Shown one piece after another: positions 1 through 10,160 of a DNA stretch of 38,105 bases. The number at the start of each line of letters is the position of its first letter. Positions within the stretch are counted from its first letter, which is position 1. The translations under genes and the position numbers were made by a program. The DNA lies in assembly GCF_944388875.1 (NCBI RefSeq), contig NZ_CALXKQ010000026.1, positions 1 to 38,105 of the forward strand, written 5' to 3'. Below the pieces are notes generated by a model. That model worked only from the letters and a program-made list of their open reading frames with translations. It was not told where the DNA came from and ran no database searches. The DNA comes from an uncultured Brachyspira sp. GTDB lineage: Bacteria; Spirochaetota; Brachyspiria; Brachyspirales; Brachyspiraceae.

Positions 1-77
1 AGCAACAAGCAACAAGCAACAAGCAACAAGCAACAAGCAACAAGCAACAAGCAACAAGCAACAAGCAACAAGCAACA
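1..77. repeat. Heptanucleotide tandem repeat (AGCAACA)11
   Basis: Eleven perfect copies of AGCAACA run from the window edge to base 77, so the array may be longer outside. It lies about 90 bases before the start codon at 166 and upstream of a terminator-like hairpin, so it is probably not translated with the downstream gene. A unit of seven is not a multiple of three: if it sits in a gene to the left, copy-number slippage would shift that reading frame. Confidence 0.95.
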
Positions 78-83
78 TCACTT

Positions 84-125
84 TGCATTATTAAGTATCT
101 ATATACTTATTGCAATTTTTTTTTA
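84..125 (+). terminator. Terminator-like hairpin followed by a T tract
   Basis: TTGCA (84-88) pairs with TGCAA (111-115) and TAAGTAT with ATACTTA inside. A run of nine T follows. It probably ends transcription entering from the left, before the gene at 166. Confidence 0.55.
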
Positions 126-165
126 TATAAAAAATTATTCTGTACTTTTAAACTTGGAGTTATAA

Positions 166-2334
166 ATGGTATCTCTATTTGATAAGTTTAAAAGTTATAT
201 AAAACAAAATAATAAATTTTTTTTAATATATTTAATTGTAATATTAGTTGTACTTTTATCTTTAATATCTTTGTCTATTTTAGGGAATATTGAAAGAATA
301 GGATATCTATCAGAATTTTCTTATAATGGTGATACTTACAATTTTAAAATAAATTATTATGATAAAATATTTAAAAATAATGATATATATGGAGTTCATG
401 CATATTTTTATAATCAGCCTGAATATATAAAAAAAATAGAATATCAAAAAGAAGGAAGTCCATTTGGAATTTTATATAGTGAAAAAAATCTTTCATATGA
501 TAATAAGATAGATGTTTATTATAAATTGATAATAAAGCCCAAATTAATAATATACATACTCTTAGCTATTACCATAATACCTTTATTTTATTTTAAATTA
601 ATAAAAATAACTTATTTATTACTGATAGCATTAAATATAATTACATATTATTTATTAATAGGTTTAATACTGCCCTCATTTAATATGGTTAAACTAAGAT
701 TTAGCATCACTGATATTATATTATCGAATTTATTTTTAATAATAGCATATTATTTATACAACGAGAAAATAATACTTACTATTATGTTTTTTATTTTCCA
801 AACTTTTTCATTTTTTGTAATAGAACCCATATCTTTAACAGCACAAAATACAATATTATTATTTTCAGATATTCCAATTTTATATAAATCATTAATAGAA
901 GTTCTATCAACAAAAATGAAAACTATCACAATAATAGTTACAATTATATATTTTATTTTAATAATACTCCTTATATATTTTATAATAAAAAATATTATCA
1001 AAATGAAAAAAAATAAATCTATTATAATAATAGCATCAATATTTTTATTATCATTTTTAGTTTTTTTTAAAGATAGAGAAATAATTATTTGGAAGGTAAA
1101 TTTTTATGATAATGCTAATGAAAATGGAATTATAGATACTATTAACTATAAGATAAATTATAATAAGATTACTAATAAAAAATACTCAAAAAATGAAATT
1201 TTAGAATCATTAAATATTCTTATTGAAAAACAAAATAAAAGAGATTTTTCAAGTATATTACTGACTGATAATATAAAAGAGAAAAGAGATATATTTTTAA
1301 TATTTTTAGAATCTTTCTACGATTATTCACATTTTACCAACTTGTTTGAAAAAGATCCTTTTCCAAAAGAATATAGAGAATGGGCTAATAACTCAAGGAA
1401 AATGCCGCCGAATGCTGGAAGCGGTAGTTTTTATGCAAGACTTTCAGGTCTTACTGCATCATCCCCACTTTATCCAAAAAACCAATCTACAAAATTAACT
1501 AACACATTACCATATTTACTTATGGAAAATGGATATACTATAATTGCTTTAGAAGAAGCAAACGTTACATATAATTTAAATAATTTTTTACCTACAGTAG
1601 GTATTACAAATATACTATTTAATATCGGAGTAAATAATATAGCTTCATATTTAGATACCAATTTTAATATTTTAAATAAACCAATTTTTACTTATGGTTT
1701 TACTTATATAGGACATACAGGAACACATATAGATAATTTTTTTAACATAAGAGAAAATAATAAAAACTTTTTTAAATTTTTTAAAAATGACAATATAAAT
1801 GATTTAGTAGAAACTATGGATAATTCAGTAATGACTTCTATTGAAATATTAAAAATAAAAGATTTAATACTTAAATATTCTAAAAATGCACTTATTATTT
1901 TTAAACATGATCATTTATATCCGACTCTTAGAGGAATAATACAAAACTCTTCTATAGATGACAGCATAAAAAATAGCTTTCTATATGATAATACTCCAAC
2001 GCCTATACTTATTTGGGATGGTACTAATGGGGCATATAAAGCTCCTGATAATTTTGTACCAGAAAATATACCTATGTTTATAGCTTTAAATGCTGGCGTT
2101 ACTAATTATAAAAATAGTATTATATCTTTGCTTTATAAAGAAGAGATAAACGGATTTATAAGTACTTATCATAAATATTATAAAGTTACAAATGATACTC
2201 TAATATTGGAAAATAATATCAGTAAAGATTCTGAAATATTCAAATACGAAAATGCTCAGAGAATATTATCACAGGATATTTTTCAAGGCAAAAAGCATTA
2301 TTATGATTTAATAAAGAATATTACTAATAATTAA
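166..2334 (+). CDS. LTA-synthase-like membrane protein, alkaline phosphatase/sulfatase fold
   Basis: A 722-residue membrane protein. The first third holds several hydrophobic segments (about residues 18-40, 127-165, 175-200, 205-225, 250-275 and 285-300). From about residue 375 a soluble domain of the alkaline phosphatase/sulfatase superfamily follows and should face the periplasm. Visible motifs are IFLIFLESFYD (metal-binding Glu region as in LtaS), SGSFYARLSGL (nucleophile region), GHTGTH and IFKHDHLYP (the late Asp-His metal motif). LtaS relatives transfer phosphoglycerol to glycolipids or glycans; the substrate here is unknown. The usual nucleophile Thr is not evident in the expected motif, where Ser residues stand, so activity is uncertain. 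A GGAG Shine-Dalgarno lies about 8 bases before the ATG. It appears monocistronic. Confidence 0.8.
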   Translation: MVSLFDKFKSYIKQNNKFFLIYLIVILVVLLSLISLSILGNIERIGYLSEFSYNGDTYNFKINYYDKIFKNNDIYGVHAYFYNQPEYIKKIEYQKEGSPFGILYSEKNLSYDNKIDVYYKLIIKPKLIIYILLAITIIPLFYFKLIKITYLLLIALNIITYYLLIGLILPSFNMVKLRFSITDIILSNLFLIIAYYLYNEKIILTIMFFIFQTFSFFVIEPISLTAQNTILLFSDIPILYKSLIEVLSTKMKTITIIVTIIYFILIILLIYFIIKNIIKMKKNKSIIIIASIFLLSFLVFFKDREIIIWKVNFYDNANENGIIDTINYKINYNKITNKKYSKNEILESLNILIEKQNKRDFSSILLTDNIKEKRDIFLIFLESFYDYSHFTNLFEKDPFPKEYREWANNSRKMPPNAGSGSFYARLSGLTASSPLYPKNQSTKLTNTLPYLLMENGYTIIALEEANVTYNLNNFLPTVGITNILFNIGVNNIASYLDTNFNILNKPIFTYGFTYIGHTGTHIDNFFNIRENNKNFFKFFKNDNINDLVETMDNSVMTSIEILKIKDLILKYSKNALIIFKHDHLYPTLRGIIQNSSIDDSIKNSFLYDNTPTPILIWDGTNGAYKAPDNFVPENIPMFIALNAGVTNYKNSIISLLYKEEINGFISTYHKYYKVTNDTLILENNISKDSEIFKYENAQRILSQDIFQGKKHYYDLIKNITNN

Positions 2335-2416
2335 AATAATATTGATAAAATTGCATCAAAACTATATAATATTAAATAATTCAATTTAAAATGATAATTT
2401 TAAGGAGTTTTTTTAA

Positions 2417-3070
2417 ATGCGTTTTTTTATAGATACGGCTAATGTTGATGAAATTAGAAAAGCTAATGATATGGGGGTTATTTGCGGTGTTACTACAAAC
2501 CCATCTCTAATAGCTAAAGAGGGGAGAGATTTTAAAAAAACTATAGAAGAAATCACTACTATAGTTGACGGTCCTATATCTGGGGAAGTTAAAGCTACTA
2601 CTGAAAAAGCTGAAGATATGATAGAAGAAGCAAGAGAAATCGCTAAAATACATAAAAATATGGTAGTAAAAATTCCTATGACAGCAGAAGGATTAAAGGC
2701 AGTTAAAGTACTTTCTAAAGAAGGAATAAAAACTAATGTTACTTTAATATTTTCAGCCAATCAGGCACTTTTAGCGGCAAGAGCAGGAGCTACTTATGTT
2801 TCACCTTTTATAGGAAGGCTTGATGATATATCAATTGACGGACTTGAACTTATCAGAACAATATCTGAAATATTTGCTACTCATGCGATAGAAACAGAAA
2901 TTATTTCAGCAAGCGTACGACACCCTATACATGTTACTGAATGTGCATTGGCTGGTGCTGATATTGCTACTGTTCCTTATAGTGTAATAGTTCAGATGAC
3001 TAAACATCCATTGACTGATCAAGGTATAGAAAAATTCAAAAAAGATTATGAAGCAGTATTTGGAAAATAA
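2417..3070 (+). CDS. tal: Transaldolase, TalC/MipB type
   Basis: A 217-residue small transaldolase of the class I aldolase TIM-barrel family, cytoplasmic, moving a dihydroxyacetone unit in the non-oxidative pentose phosphate pathway. The start [21 protein letters not shown] and the Schiff-base Lys in [11 protein letters not shown] are typical. Two positions that separate true transaldolases from fructose-6-phosphate aldolases point to transaldolase: SGEVKA carries Glu where FsaA has Gln, and SPFIGR carries Phe where FsaA has Tyr. These alignments were made from memory. The length matches the family. An AAGGAG ribosome site lies about 9 bases upstream, and a strong terminator at 3091 ends the unit. 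Confidence 0.92.
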   Translation: MRFFIDTANVDEIRKANDMGVICGVTTNPSLIAKEGRDFKKTIEEITTIVDGPISGEVKATTEKAEDMIEEAREIAKIHKNMVVKIPMTAEGLKAVKVLSKEGIKTNVTLIFSANQALLAARAGATYVSPFIGRLDDISIDGLELIRTISEIFATHAIETEIISASVRHPIHVTECALAGADIATVPYSVIVQMTKHPLTDQGIEKFKKDYEAVFGK

Positions 3071-3090
3071 TTTATCATAATTTTTTTATT

Positions 3091-3127
3091 AAAAAGAGAT
3101 GTATTGTAGTTAATACTTCTCTTTTTT
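3091..3127 (+). terminator. Rho-independent terminator of tal
   Basis: AAAAAGAGA-T-GTATT pairs with AATAC-T-TCTCTTTTT around a six-base loop, and the descending arm runs into TTTTTT. It starts 20 bases after the tal stop codon. Confidence 0.9.
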
Positions 3128-3137
3128 ATTTTTTCTA

Positions 3138-3660
3138 ATACCCCACCCTTATAAATTTATAACTATATTTGAAATGACAACTTTATCTATATTGATAGCT
3201 TAAATTAAAAAAGCACACCCGCCCAAGTATTAATTATAATTAAAAATCTATTTAACGCACGGTTTAAAAAATTTAATATATAATAAAATTTAAATTACAA
3301 ACAAACTCTATACTCTTAATTTTATTCTGCGTGCGGTTATAGCAATTATTAATTTAAATAAAACTTGGGCGGTCAGCTAAAATAACAGTATAAAATAAAA
3401 AAGAAAAATAATACAAAATTACAAATAAAGCTGAAAATCTATAGGGGGGAAATGTAGGTAGATTTTAAAATTTCATTACATACCCCTCCCTTATAAATTT
3501 ATAACTATATTTGAAATGATAACTTTATCTATATTGATAGCTTAAATTAAAAAAGCACACCAGCCCAAGCATCATTTAAATTTAATACTTTACTAACTAA
3601 TTTTTAAAATACGGCCTAATTTATAATTCTAATTTTATTAAAGTTAACCGTGCGTAAATG
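3138..3660. repeat. Modular intergenic repeat, locus A (one and a half units, 342-bp period)
   Basis: This gap has no convincing gene. Bases 3138-3230 and 3480-3572 are near-identical direct repeats (about four differences in 93 bases) with an offset of 342. Each unit carries short GC-rich boxes in AT-rich DNA, in order: ATACCCC(N)CCCTTATAA (3138), CACCCGCCCAAG (3216-3227), TTAACGCACGGTT (3252-3264), CTGCGTGCGGTT (3328), CTTGGGCGG (3364-3372, inverse of the second box) and TATAGGGGGG (3440). The second unit is degenerate (CAGCCCAAG at 3561, TACGGCC at 3611, AACCGTGCG at about 3645). The same box order recurs at 22816, 34716 and 36545. Confidence 0.9.
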
Positions 3661-3689
3661 TAATCTGATATTTAAATCATATAGTAAAT

Positions 3690-3959
3690 TTAAAGCCAAG
3701 TTACAAACTGTACCGCATTTAATAGTTTTAACTGTTCTTCTCTTCTAGCAATCTCCTTTTTTACTTCAGCAATGCATTCTTCTATTTTATATTTGTTTTT
3801 TTGATATTTGAAGAGTTTATTCTGTTTTTGTTTGTCTGTCATTTTAGGAAATTTAGCTGATAATTTTTTTAAGAATATTTTATCTCTCATTAATTTTCTT
3901 TTCACATTTAGCTTAAATATAGCTAGTTCAATAGGCGATCTTAAAGGATTAATAATCAT
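3690..3959 (-). CDS. Small hypothetical protein, basic and coiled-coil-like
   Basis: An 89-residue protein I do not recognise. It is Lys/Arg-rich, has no signal peptide and is mostly predicted helix, with a heptad-like stretch YKIEECIAEVKKEIARREEQ near the C-terminus. The start is well supported: an excellent AGGAGGT ribosome site sits six to seven bases upstream of the ATG at 3959. It follows the truncated radical-SAM-like gene on the same strand after a 44-base gap and ends next to the modular repeat. The coding strand has normal base use for the region. It could be a leftover of an accessory unit; no function is proposed. Confidence 0.6.
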   Translation of the reverse strand: MIINPLRSPIELAIFKLNVKRKLMRDKIFLKKLSAKFPKMTDKQKQNKLFKYQKNKYKIEECIAEVKKEIARREEQLKLLNAVQFVTWL

Positions 3960-4003
3960 AAAATACCTCCTAGTTAGTTTAAATTAAATTTCAATATCAT
4001 TTA

Positions 4004-5074
4004 TCATATGTAACAAAATTTACAATCCAAATTACATTTATGTAAATTATTGTATATCAAATATTTAATATCATTTATCTCTAAAATATATATTTCCTCA
4101 CTCATTATATTTTTAATATCTCTTAATAATTCTATATAAAAGCAGAAATTATTTTCAAGATATAAAGATGCATTATGACTAATATCATCATATCTATTAA
4201 GCATACTTTCATCTACTCTTCCAAATAATAAAGATATAGGCTTTCCTGACAGCACATTTTTTAATATATCTAATAATGAAGGATCTAGAAGATGACCATC
4301 TTTGTGTAAACAAAAAGATCTAAGAAAAAGTACATCATCTATTATACATTTTTGCCAATATTTTGATTCTTTTATAGTTTTATTAAATGAGCTGTCTGTA
4401 TTTATCATTTCATTTATAATATTATCTGATTCTTCAAAGTTTGAAATATTTATATAATAATTAGATAAGGCTATATTAATATAAATTAAAATTTCAAGAG
4501 AAAATTCATATATATTATAAGTTAAATAGTTTTCATTTACATTATTGATTATTTCAAGATATGATTTTTTAGAATTTTGCTCTAATTTATTACTAGAATA
4601 GCCTATTAAATCTTTAACATCTTTTTGCAATTCATTTAATATATTATAGTCATCATCTGTTATAAGGTCTTTATTTATTATTCCCATTAATTTATTTATT
4701 ATGGTTATTATTTTTGACTTTTTCTCTTTTTCAGTTTGTATTAATATTTTATCTGTTTTAAGTTTATTAATTATGCACTCTAATTTTTCATTCATTTTTA
4801 AGATGAGATATTCAAATACATTGTCATATATATAATTATTTGTTTTTTCACTATCAATTAAAAGACATTTTGATTTAAATAATTTAGATGATTCACTTGA
4901 TAATATTGCTGCTTTTAATAATTCTGAAGCTCCTTTAACAATATAATTATCTTCATCTGATAAATTATTTAAATTTAAAATACTAGAATTATTTAAATTT
5001 TCAGCTAAATATTTTCTTTCTTCTTTGCTGTTTATTAAATCAAATTGTGTGTTATTAATTATATTTTCTTCCAT
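4004..5074 (-). CDS. Radical-SAM-like protein ending at its cysteine motif (probably truncated)
   Basis: A 356-residue protein, mostly helical and acidic, that I cannot place in a family. Its last residues read YNNLHKCNLDCKFCYI and then a TGA stop. CNLDCKFCY is the CxxxCxxC signature that holds the 4Fe-4S cluster of radical SAM enzymes, but there the motif begins the barrel of some 200 residues, whereas here the chain ends one residue after CY. No other frame continues the protein: all three close within about 12 codons. It is therefore either a 3'-truncated gene or a protein that uses the Cys cluster differently. AAGGT precedes the ATG at 5074. The next gene downstream (3959) shows no radical SAM features. 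Confidence 0.65.
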   Translation of the reverse strand: MEENIINNTQFDLINSKEERKYLAENLNNSSILNLNNLSDEDNYIVKGASELLKAAILSSESSKLFKSKCLLIDSEKTNNYIYDNVFEYLILKMNEKLECIINKLKTDKILIQTEKEKKSKIITIINKLMGIINKDLITDDDYNILNELQKDVKDLIGYSSNKLEQNSKKSYLEIINNVNENYLTYNIYEFSLEILIYINIALSNYYINISNFEESDNIINEMINTDSSFNKTIKESKYWQKCIIDDVLFLRSFCLHKDGHLLDPSLLDILKNVLSGKPISLLFGRVDESMLNRYDDISHNASLYLENNFCFYIELLRDIKNIMSEEIYILEINDIKYLIYNNLHKCNLDCKFCYI

Positions 5075-5167
5075 ATTTTACCTTATTTTATTGATATTTA
5101 ATATTATATACAAATAAAATTAAATATCAATAATAAATAGAATGTTTTTATATAAAAAGCAAAAAAT

Positions 5168-5199
5168 AAAGACTGTAAATAAAAATATTCACAGTCTTT
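5168..5199 (-). terminator. Terminator hairpin downstream of nrdD
   Basis: AAAGACTGT (5168-5176) pairs with ACAGTCTTT (5191-5199). On the minus strand the descending arm runs into TTTATTTTTTGC. It lies about 100 bases after the nrdD stop and only 35 bases beyond the ligA 3' remnant, so it may originally have been the ligA terminator. Confidence 0.8.
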
Positions 5200-5227
5200 A
5201 TATATTTATAATTTATTATTTTAATTA

Positions 5228-5257
5228 TTAGCCATTAGCAATCTTTATAAACTCATA
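5228..5257 (-). pseudogene. Remnant copy of the ligA 3' end
   Basis: Read on the minus strand this piece encodes EFIKIANG and stop, against EFIKIANM and stop at the end of the intact ligA (7609). Bases 5234-5255 are identical to 7615-7636 over 22 bases. It carries no start or other ligA sequence. The two copies bracket the nrdG-nrdD segment as direct repeats. Confidence 0.85.
5234..5255. repeat. 22-bp direct repeat, left copy
   Basis: ATTAGCAATC followed by TTTATAAACTCA is identical to bases 7615-7636. The segment between the copies, about 2.36 kb, contains exactly nrdD and nrdG. The arrangement resembles an insertion that regenerates the 3' end of its target gene. Confidence 0.9.
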
Positions 5258-5300
5258 AAATTATTTTTACTGAGTTTAGTATATAATAATTTTTATAAGA

Positions 5301-7019
5301 TCAAAAATTAACATTTTTATTATTAAAATAGTTTAATTTTCTATTGCAAGTTTCATTATATTTTCCATTTGTAAAATTATCCAATACCTCTAAATATCCG
5401 CTGACTCTTCTAATCCTTTTTATATTATTACCATCACAATTAGGGCATTTATCAAATATTCCAACACTATTACAATCATTACAAAAATCTAAAGGAAAAT
5501 TGAATCCTAGATAATTAGTATTATTTTCTAAAGCATAATTTACATATTCTTCCAATCCCTCGCTATTTCCAACAGGTGCTTCTCTAATCTCTATATATGT
5601 TATACATCCGCCATTAGATAATTCATGAAATTTAGATTCTTTATATATTTTATCAAAGCCAGATATTTGACTATCAACATCAACATGAAATGAATTAGTA
5701 TAATAACCTTTATCTAGGGTATGATGCTTATATATTTTAGAATCTATTTCCTGAAATCTTCCGCTGATTAATTCTCCGCTTGTGGCAAGTAATGAAAAAT
5801 TTAGATTATATTTCTTAATACATTCATCAGTATATGAACGCATAAATTTTATAAATTCATAAGCCATATTCATAGCTTCATCAGATAAATAAAATTTTTC
5901 TCCAATCAATATTTCTATAGTTTCTGATAAACCTATAAAACCTAAAGATAATGTGCCATGTTTAAAAATATCATTCAAAGGCTTATTATCTTCAAAATTT
6001 TCAACCCAAACTTGATATTGTTTATTTGATGGAAATTTATCTAACTCTAAATTAATTAATTTATTATATCTATCAATTAATATATTCGTTGCAGGAATAG
6101 CTATTGACAGCCATTTATCCTTTAATAACTCTAAATTATTATTTTTATCATAATTATCGCTGTTTATTATTTCCAAAGCCAATCTAGGTAAATTGATTGA
6201 TATATTTGCTATATTGCCCCTTCCTATAGAACCTCTATCACCATATAAATCATCAACAATTCTAGTTCTGCATCCCATTATGGATAATTTTAAAGGATCT
6301 GTTTCAGAATTCTGCTTACAATCACAAAATAAATATGTAGGTATCATTTTTTTAGCACTGCACTCTAATGCCTTTCTTAATAATGGATAATTTGGAGAAT
6401 CTTTTTCTAAATTAACACCTCTTTTTACTTTAAATACAATATTAGGCTTAAAAACATCAATCGCTGATTCATAAAATGCATCTAACAATGCATTACATAT
6501 ATTATAAGAATATTCTGTATTTGCTAAACCCACATTTAAAGTAACATAATAATTTGCAGTTCCAATTCTATCATGACAATTATTACACCAATATATTAAT
6601 TCAGATATACAATCTTTTATTAAAGAAATATTTCTTTCATTATTTTCAACATGAAGATTCTCTAATATTATTGCTGTATCTATATCAAAGTTAGCAAAAG
6701 CTTCACCTCCAGACTGTTCATTGCCTATTTTAGTTAAAATATCTTTATAATAATTAAATAATTTAATTATTTTATGTTCATTTGATAATTTATCATAATT
6801 ATGATATGGAAAATTATTATGTATATTAAAAGCAAGACAATTATATGTTAAACCATAAGCATCTAAATCATGTATATGTATATATCCTTTTCTATGAAGA
6901 TCGGATAAATTATTTGGTATAGAATCCAGTATTTCTTCTTTTTGCTGCTTTTCACCTTTTTTGAATATATAACCTATATAACTATATCTTTCTGATGCAT
7001 TTTCACTATTTCTTTTCAT
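5301..7019 (-). CDS. nrdD: Anaerobic ribonucleoside-triphosphate reductase (class III), no ATP cone
   Basis: A 572-residue glycyl-radical enzyme that makes dNTPs from NTPs without oxygen. The catalytic core is recognisable: RKGYIHIHDLDAYGLTYNC near residue 45, GCRTRI near 250, GRGNIANISINLPRLA near 265. Near the C-terminus come a zinc ribbon (CNDC...CPNC, about 507-525) and the glycyl radical motif RRVSGYLE with Gly541. The usual N-terminal ATP-cone of about 100 residues is absent: the chain starts directly with the core (NSENASERYSY), so dATP allosteric control of that type should be missing. It starts 2 bases after the nrdG stop with AAGGAG inside nrdG, so the pair is translationally coupled. 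The order nrdG then nrdD is the reverse of the usual one. Confidence 0.93.
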   Translation of the reverse strand: MKRNSENASERYSYIGYIFKKGEKQQKEEILDSIPNNLSDLHRKGYIHIHDLDAYGLTYNCLAFNIHNNFPYHNYDKLSNEHKIIKLFNYYKDILTKIGNEQSGGEAFANFDIDTAIILENLHVENNERNISLIKDCISELIYWCNNCHDRIGTANYYVTLNVGLANTEYSYNICNALLDAFYESAIDVFKPNIVFKVKRGVNLEKDSPNYPLLRKALECSAKKMIPTYLFCDCKQNSETDPLKLSIMGCRTRIVDDLYGDRGSIGRGNIANISINLPRLALEIINSDNYDKNNNLELLKDKWLSIAIPATNILIDRYNKLINLELDKFPSNKQYQVWVENFEDNKPLNDIFKHGTLSLGFIGLSETIEILIGEKFYLSDEAMNMAYEFIKFMRSYTDECIKKYNLNFSLLATSGELISGRFQEIDSKIYKHHTLDKGYYTNSFHVDVDSQISGFDKIYKESKFHELSNGGCITYIEIREAPVGNSEGLEEYVNYALENNTNYLGFNFPLDFCNDCNSVGIFDKCPNCDGNNIKRIRRVSGYLEVLDNFTNGKYNETCNRKLNYFNNKNVNF

Positions 7020-7021
7020 AT

Positions 7022-7462
7022 TTAATCTCCTTTCAAATTTATAAACTTTTGATTTAATGAGCCTATAAATGGTTCTGTAGTAGTTTTTAAACTATTATCA
7101 AAACTGCCTATTTTTACATATTTTAAATATTTTATTATATCATCTGGGATTTCATTTAAATTATGACCTGTATATAAACAAATATCCCAATCTTCTATAT
7201 ATTTTAATAATTCAGAAATAGCCTCTTTTTGTAATAAAGGTTCGCCTCCAGATATAGTTATTTTCTTATTTGAACTGTTTTTTTTTAAGATATCCGCTAA
7301 TTCTTTAATATCATATAAAGTACCTGCAGTTTCATCCCATGTTTGTTTGTTATGACAGTTATGACATCTTATATCACATCCTTGCAAAAATACTACTATT
7401 CTTATGCCAGGTCCGTCAGCTAGAGAGCCATTTAAATTTAATGAATTTATATTTATATACAT
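7022..7462 (-). CDS. nrdG: Anaerobic ribonucleotide reductase activating enzyme (radical SAM)
   Basis: A 146-residue NrdG, close to the usual 150-odd residues. It uses S-adenosylmethionine and a 4Fe-4S cluster to create the glycyl radical on NrdD. Visible features are [16 protein letters not shown], the cluster motif CDIRCHNC (about residues 30-37) with the following HNKQTWD, and the SAM-binding ISGGEPLLQ. It is the first gene of a two-gene unit with nrdD. No terminator is visible between ligA and this gene, so some transcription may read in from ligA. The upstream gap (7463-7608) holds an AT-rich palindrome that could be an operator. The ATG at 7462 has no strong ribosome site. Confidence 0.93.
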   Translation of the reverse strand: MYININSLNLNGSLADGPGIRIVVFLQGCDIRCHNCHNKQTWDETAGTLYDIKELADILKKNSSNKKITISGGEPLLQKEAISELLKYIEDWDICLYTGHNLNEIPDDIIKYLKYVKIGSFDNSLKTTTEPFIGSLNQKFINLKGD

Positions 7463-7537
7463 AAATATTAGTATATAAAAAATATATACAAATTCAATAA
7501 TTTTTACTATTAAATATAAAAATAATACAATTATTTT

Positions 7538-7553
7538 ACAAATATATATTGTT
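7538..7553. promoter_or_regulatory. Possible NrdR-like palindrome
   Basis: ACAAATATATATTGTT is a near-perfect 16-bp palindrome about 75 bases upstream of nrdG. NrdR boxes are 16-bp palindromes of the form acaCwAtATaTwGtgt. The match is partial, only one box is clear, and AT-rich DNA makes such palindromes common. Confidence 0.25.
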
Positions 7554-7608
7554 AATTTATCATAAATATAGGAAATAAATAGATTAAAAATACATAAAAA
7601 TACTTATT

Positions 7609-9609
<2,001 letters not shown>

Positions 9610-9641
9610 TTAATAAATAAAAATATTCAATTTATATAAAT

Positions 9642-9836
9642 TTATTTTTTTATTCCGTATCTTATTATTATATCTTCAAGCATTAATTTTAAAATTTGAT
9701 ATCCTTCTCCATTAATATCATTAACATTGATTTCTTTTCCTTCCTGTTTTCCATCATCTGATTTTGTAACTTCTACCAATTTGGCTTTACCATCTTTTAA
9801 TAATTCATCTACTTTAAATTTATAATCTTTATACAT
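9642..9836 (-). CDS. Small hypothetical protein upstream of ligA
   Basis: A 64-residue soluble protein, not recognised. It has a Lys/Asp/Glu-rich first half (MYKDYKFKVDELLKDGKAKLVEV) and ends LKLMLEDIIIRYGIKK. No signal peptide or membrane segment is present. GAGGT is well placed 5 bases before the ATG, and the gene lies 41 bases before ligA on the same strand, so the two probably share a transcript. It could be a small subunit or regulator of an unrelated process; the neighbour alone does not decide. Confidence 0.65.
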   Translation of the reverse strand: MYKDYKFKVDELLKDGKAKLVEVTKSDDGKQEGKEINVNDINGEGYQILKLMLEDIIIRYGIKK

Positions 9837-9939
9837 TTATACCTCATACGATTTTTTAATTATAAAAATTTATGCTCTTATTTTAATTAAAATATTTTTT
9901 TATATCAACTTTTTTTGTCAAAAAATCTGCAAAAAGACT

Positions 9940-10140
9940 AATAAAAAATTATAAGTATAATACAAATTTATTAAAAATATAATTAGTATTATACTTGTTT
10001 AAAAACTAAATTTCAGGTACTAGCTCTGTGAAGCACAGCTAATAACTGAAATTTATATATTAGAATAATGATTTATACGACATATAAATCATTATTTTAT
10101 AATTGACAAATTATGAAAATTTCATATATAATCTTGTCAA
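9940..10140. promoter_or_regulatory. Palindrome-dense gap with bidirectional promoter-like sequence
   Basis: No gene is visible. Three hairpins follow one another: AAGTATAATAC with GTATTATACTT (about 9953-10002); AAATTTCAG with CTGAAATTT enclosing CTGTG-AAG-CACAG (10011-10055); and a 14-bp stem AATAATGATTTATA with TATAAATCATTATT (10064-10096). Next, TTGACAA (10103) and TTGTCAA (10134) form an inverted pair. On the plus strand TTGACA has TATAAT 18 bases on; on the minus strand TTGACA at about 10139 could serve the 64-residue gene and ligA, which would place the first hairpins in a long 5' leader. Confidence 0.45.
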
Positions 10141-10160
10141 GTACTTTTAAAACAAGTCTT

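Noticed and set aside
4004-4050. Selenocysteine read-through of the TGA after CNLDCKFCYI
   Set aside because: A second TGA follows after one codon and a TAA shortly after, so read-through would add almost nothing.
7513-7600. Extra genes in the AT-rich gap between nrdG and ligA
   Set aside because: No frame of useful length with a ribosome site; only AT-rich palindromes.
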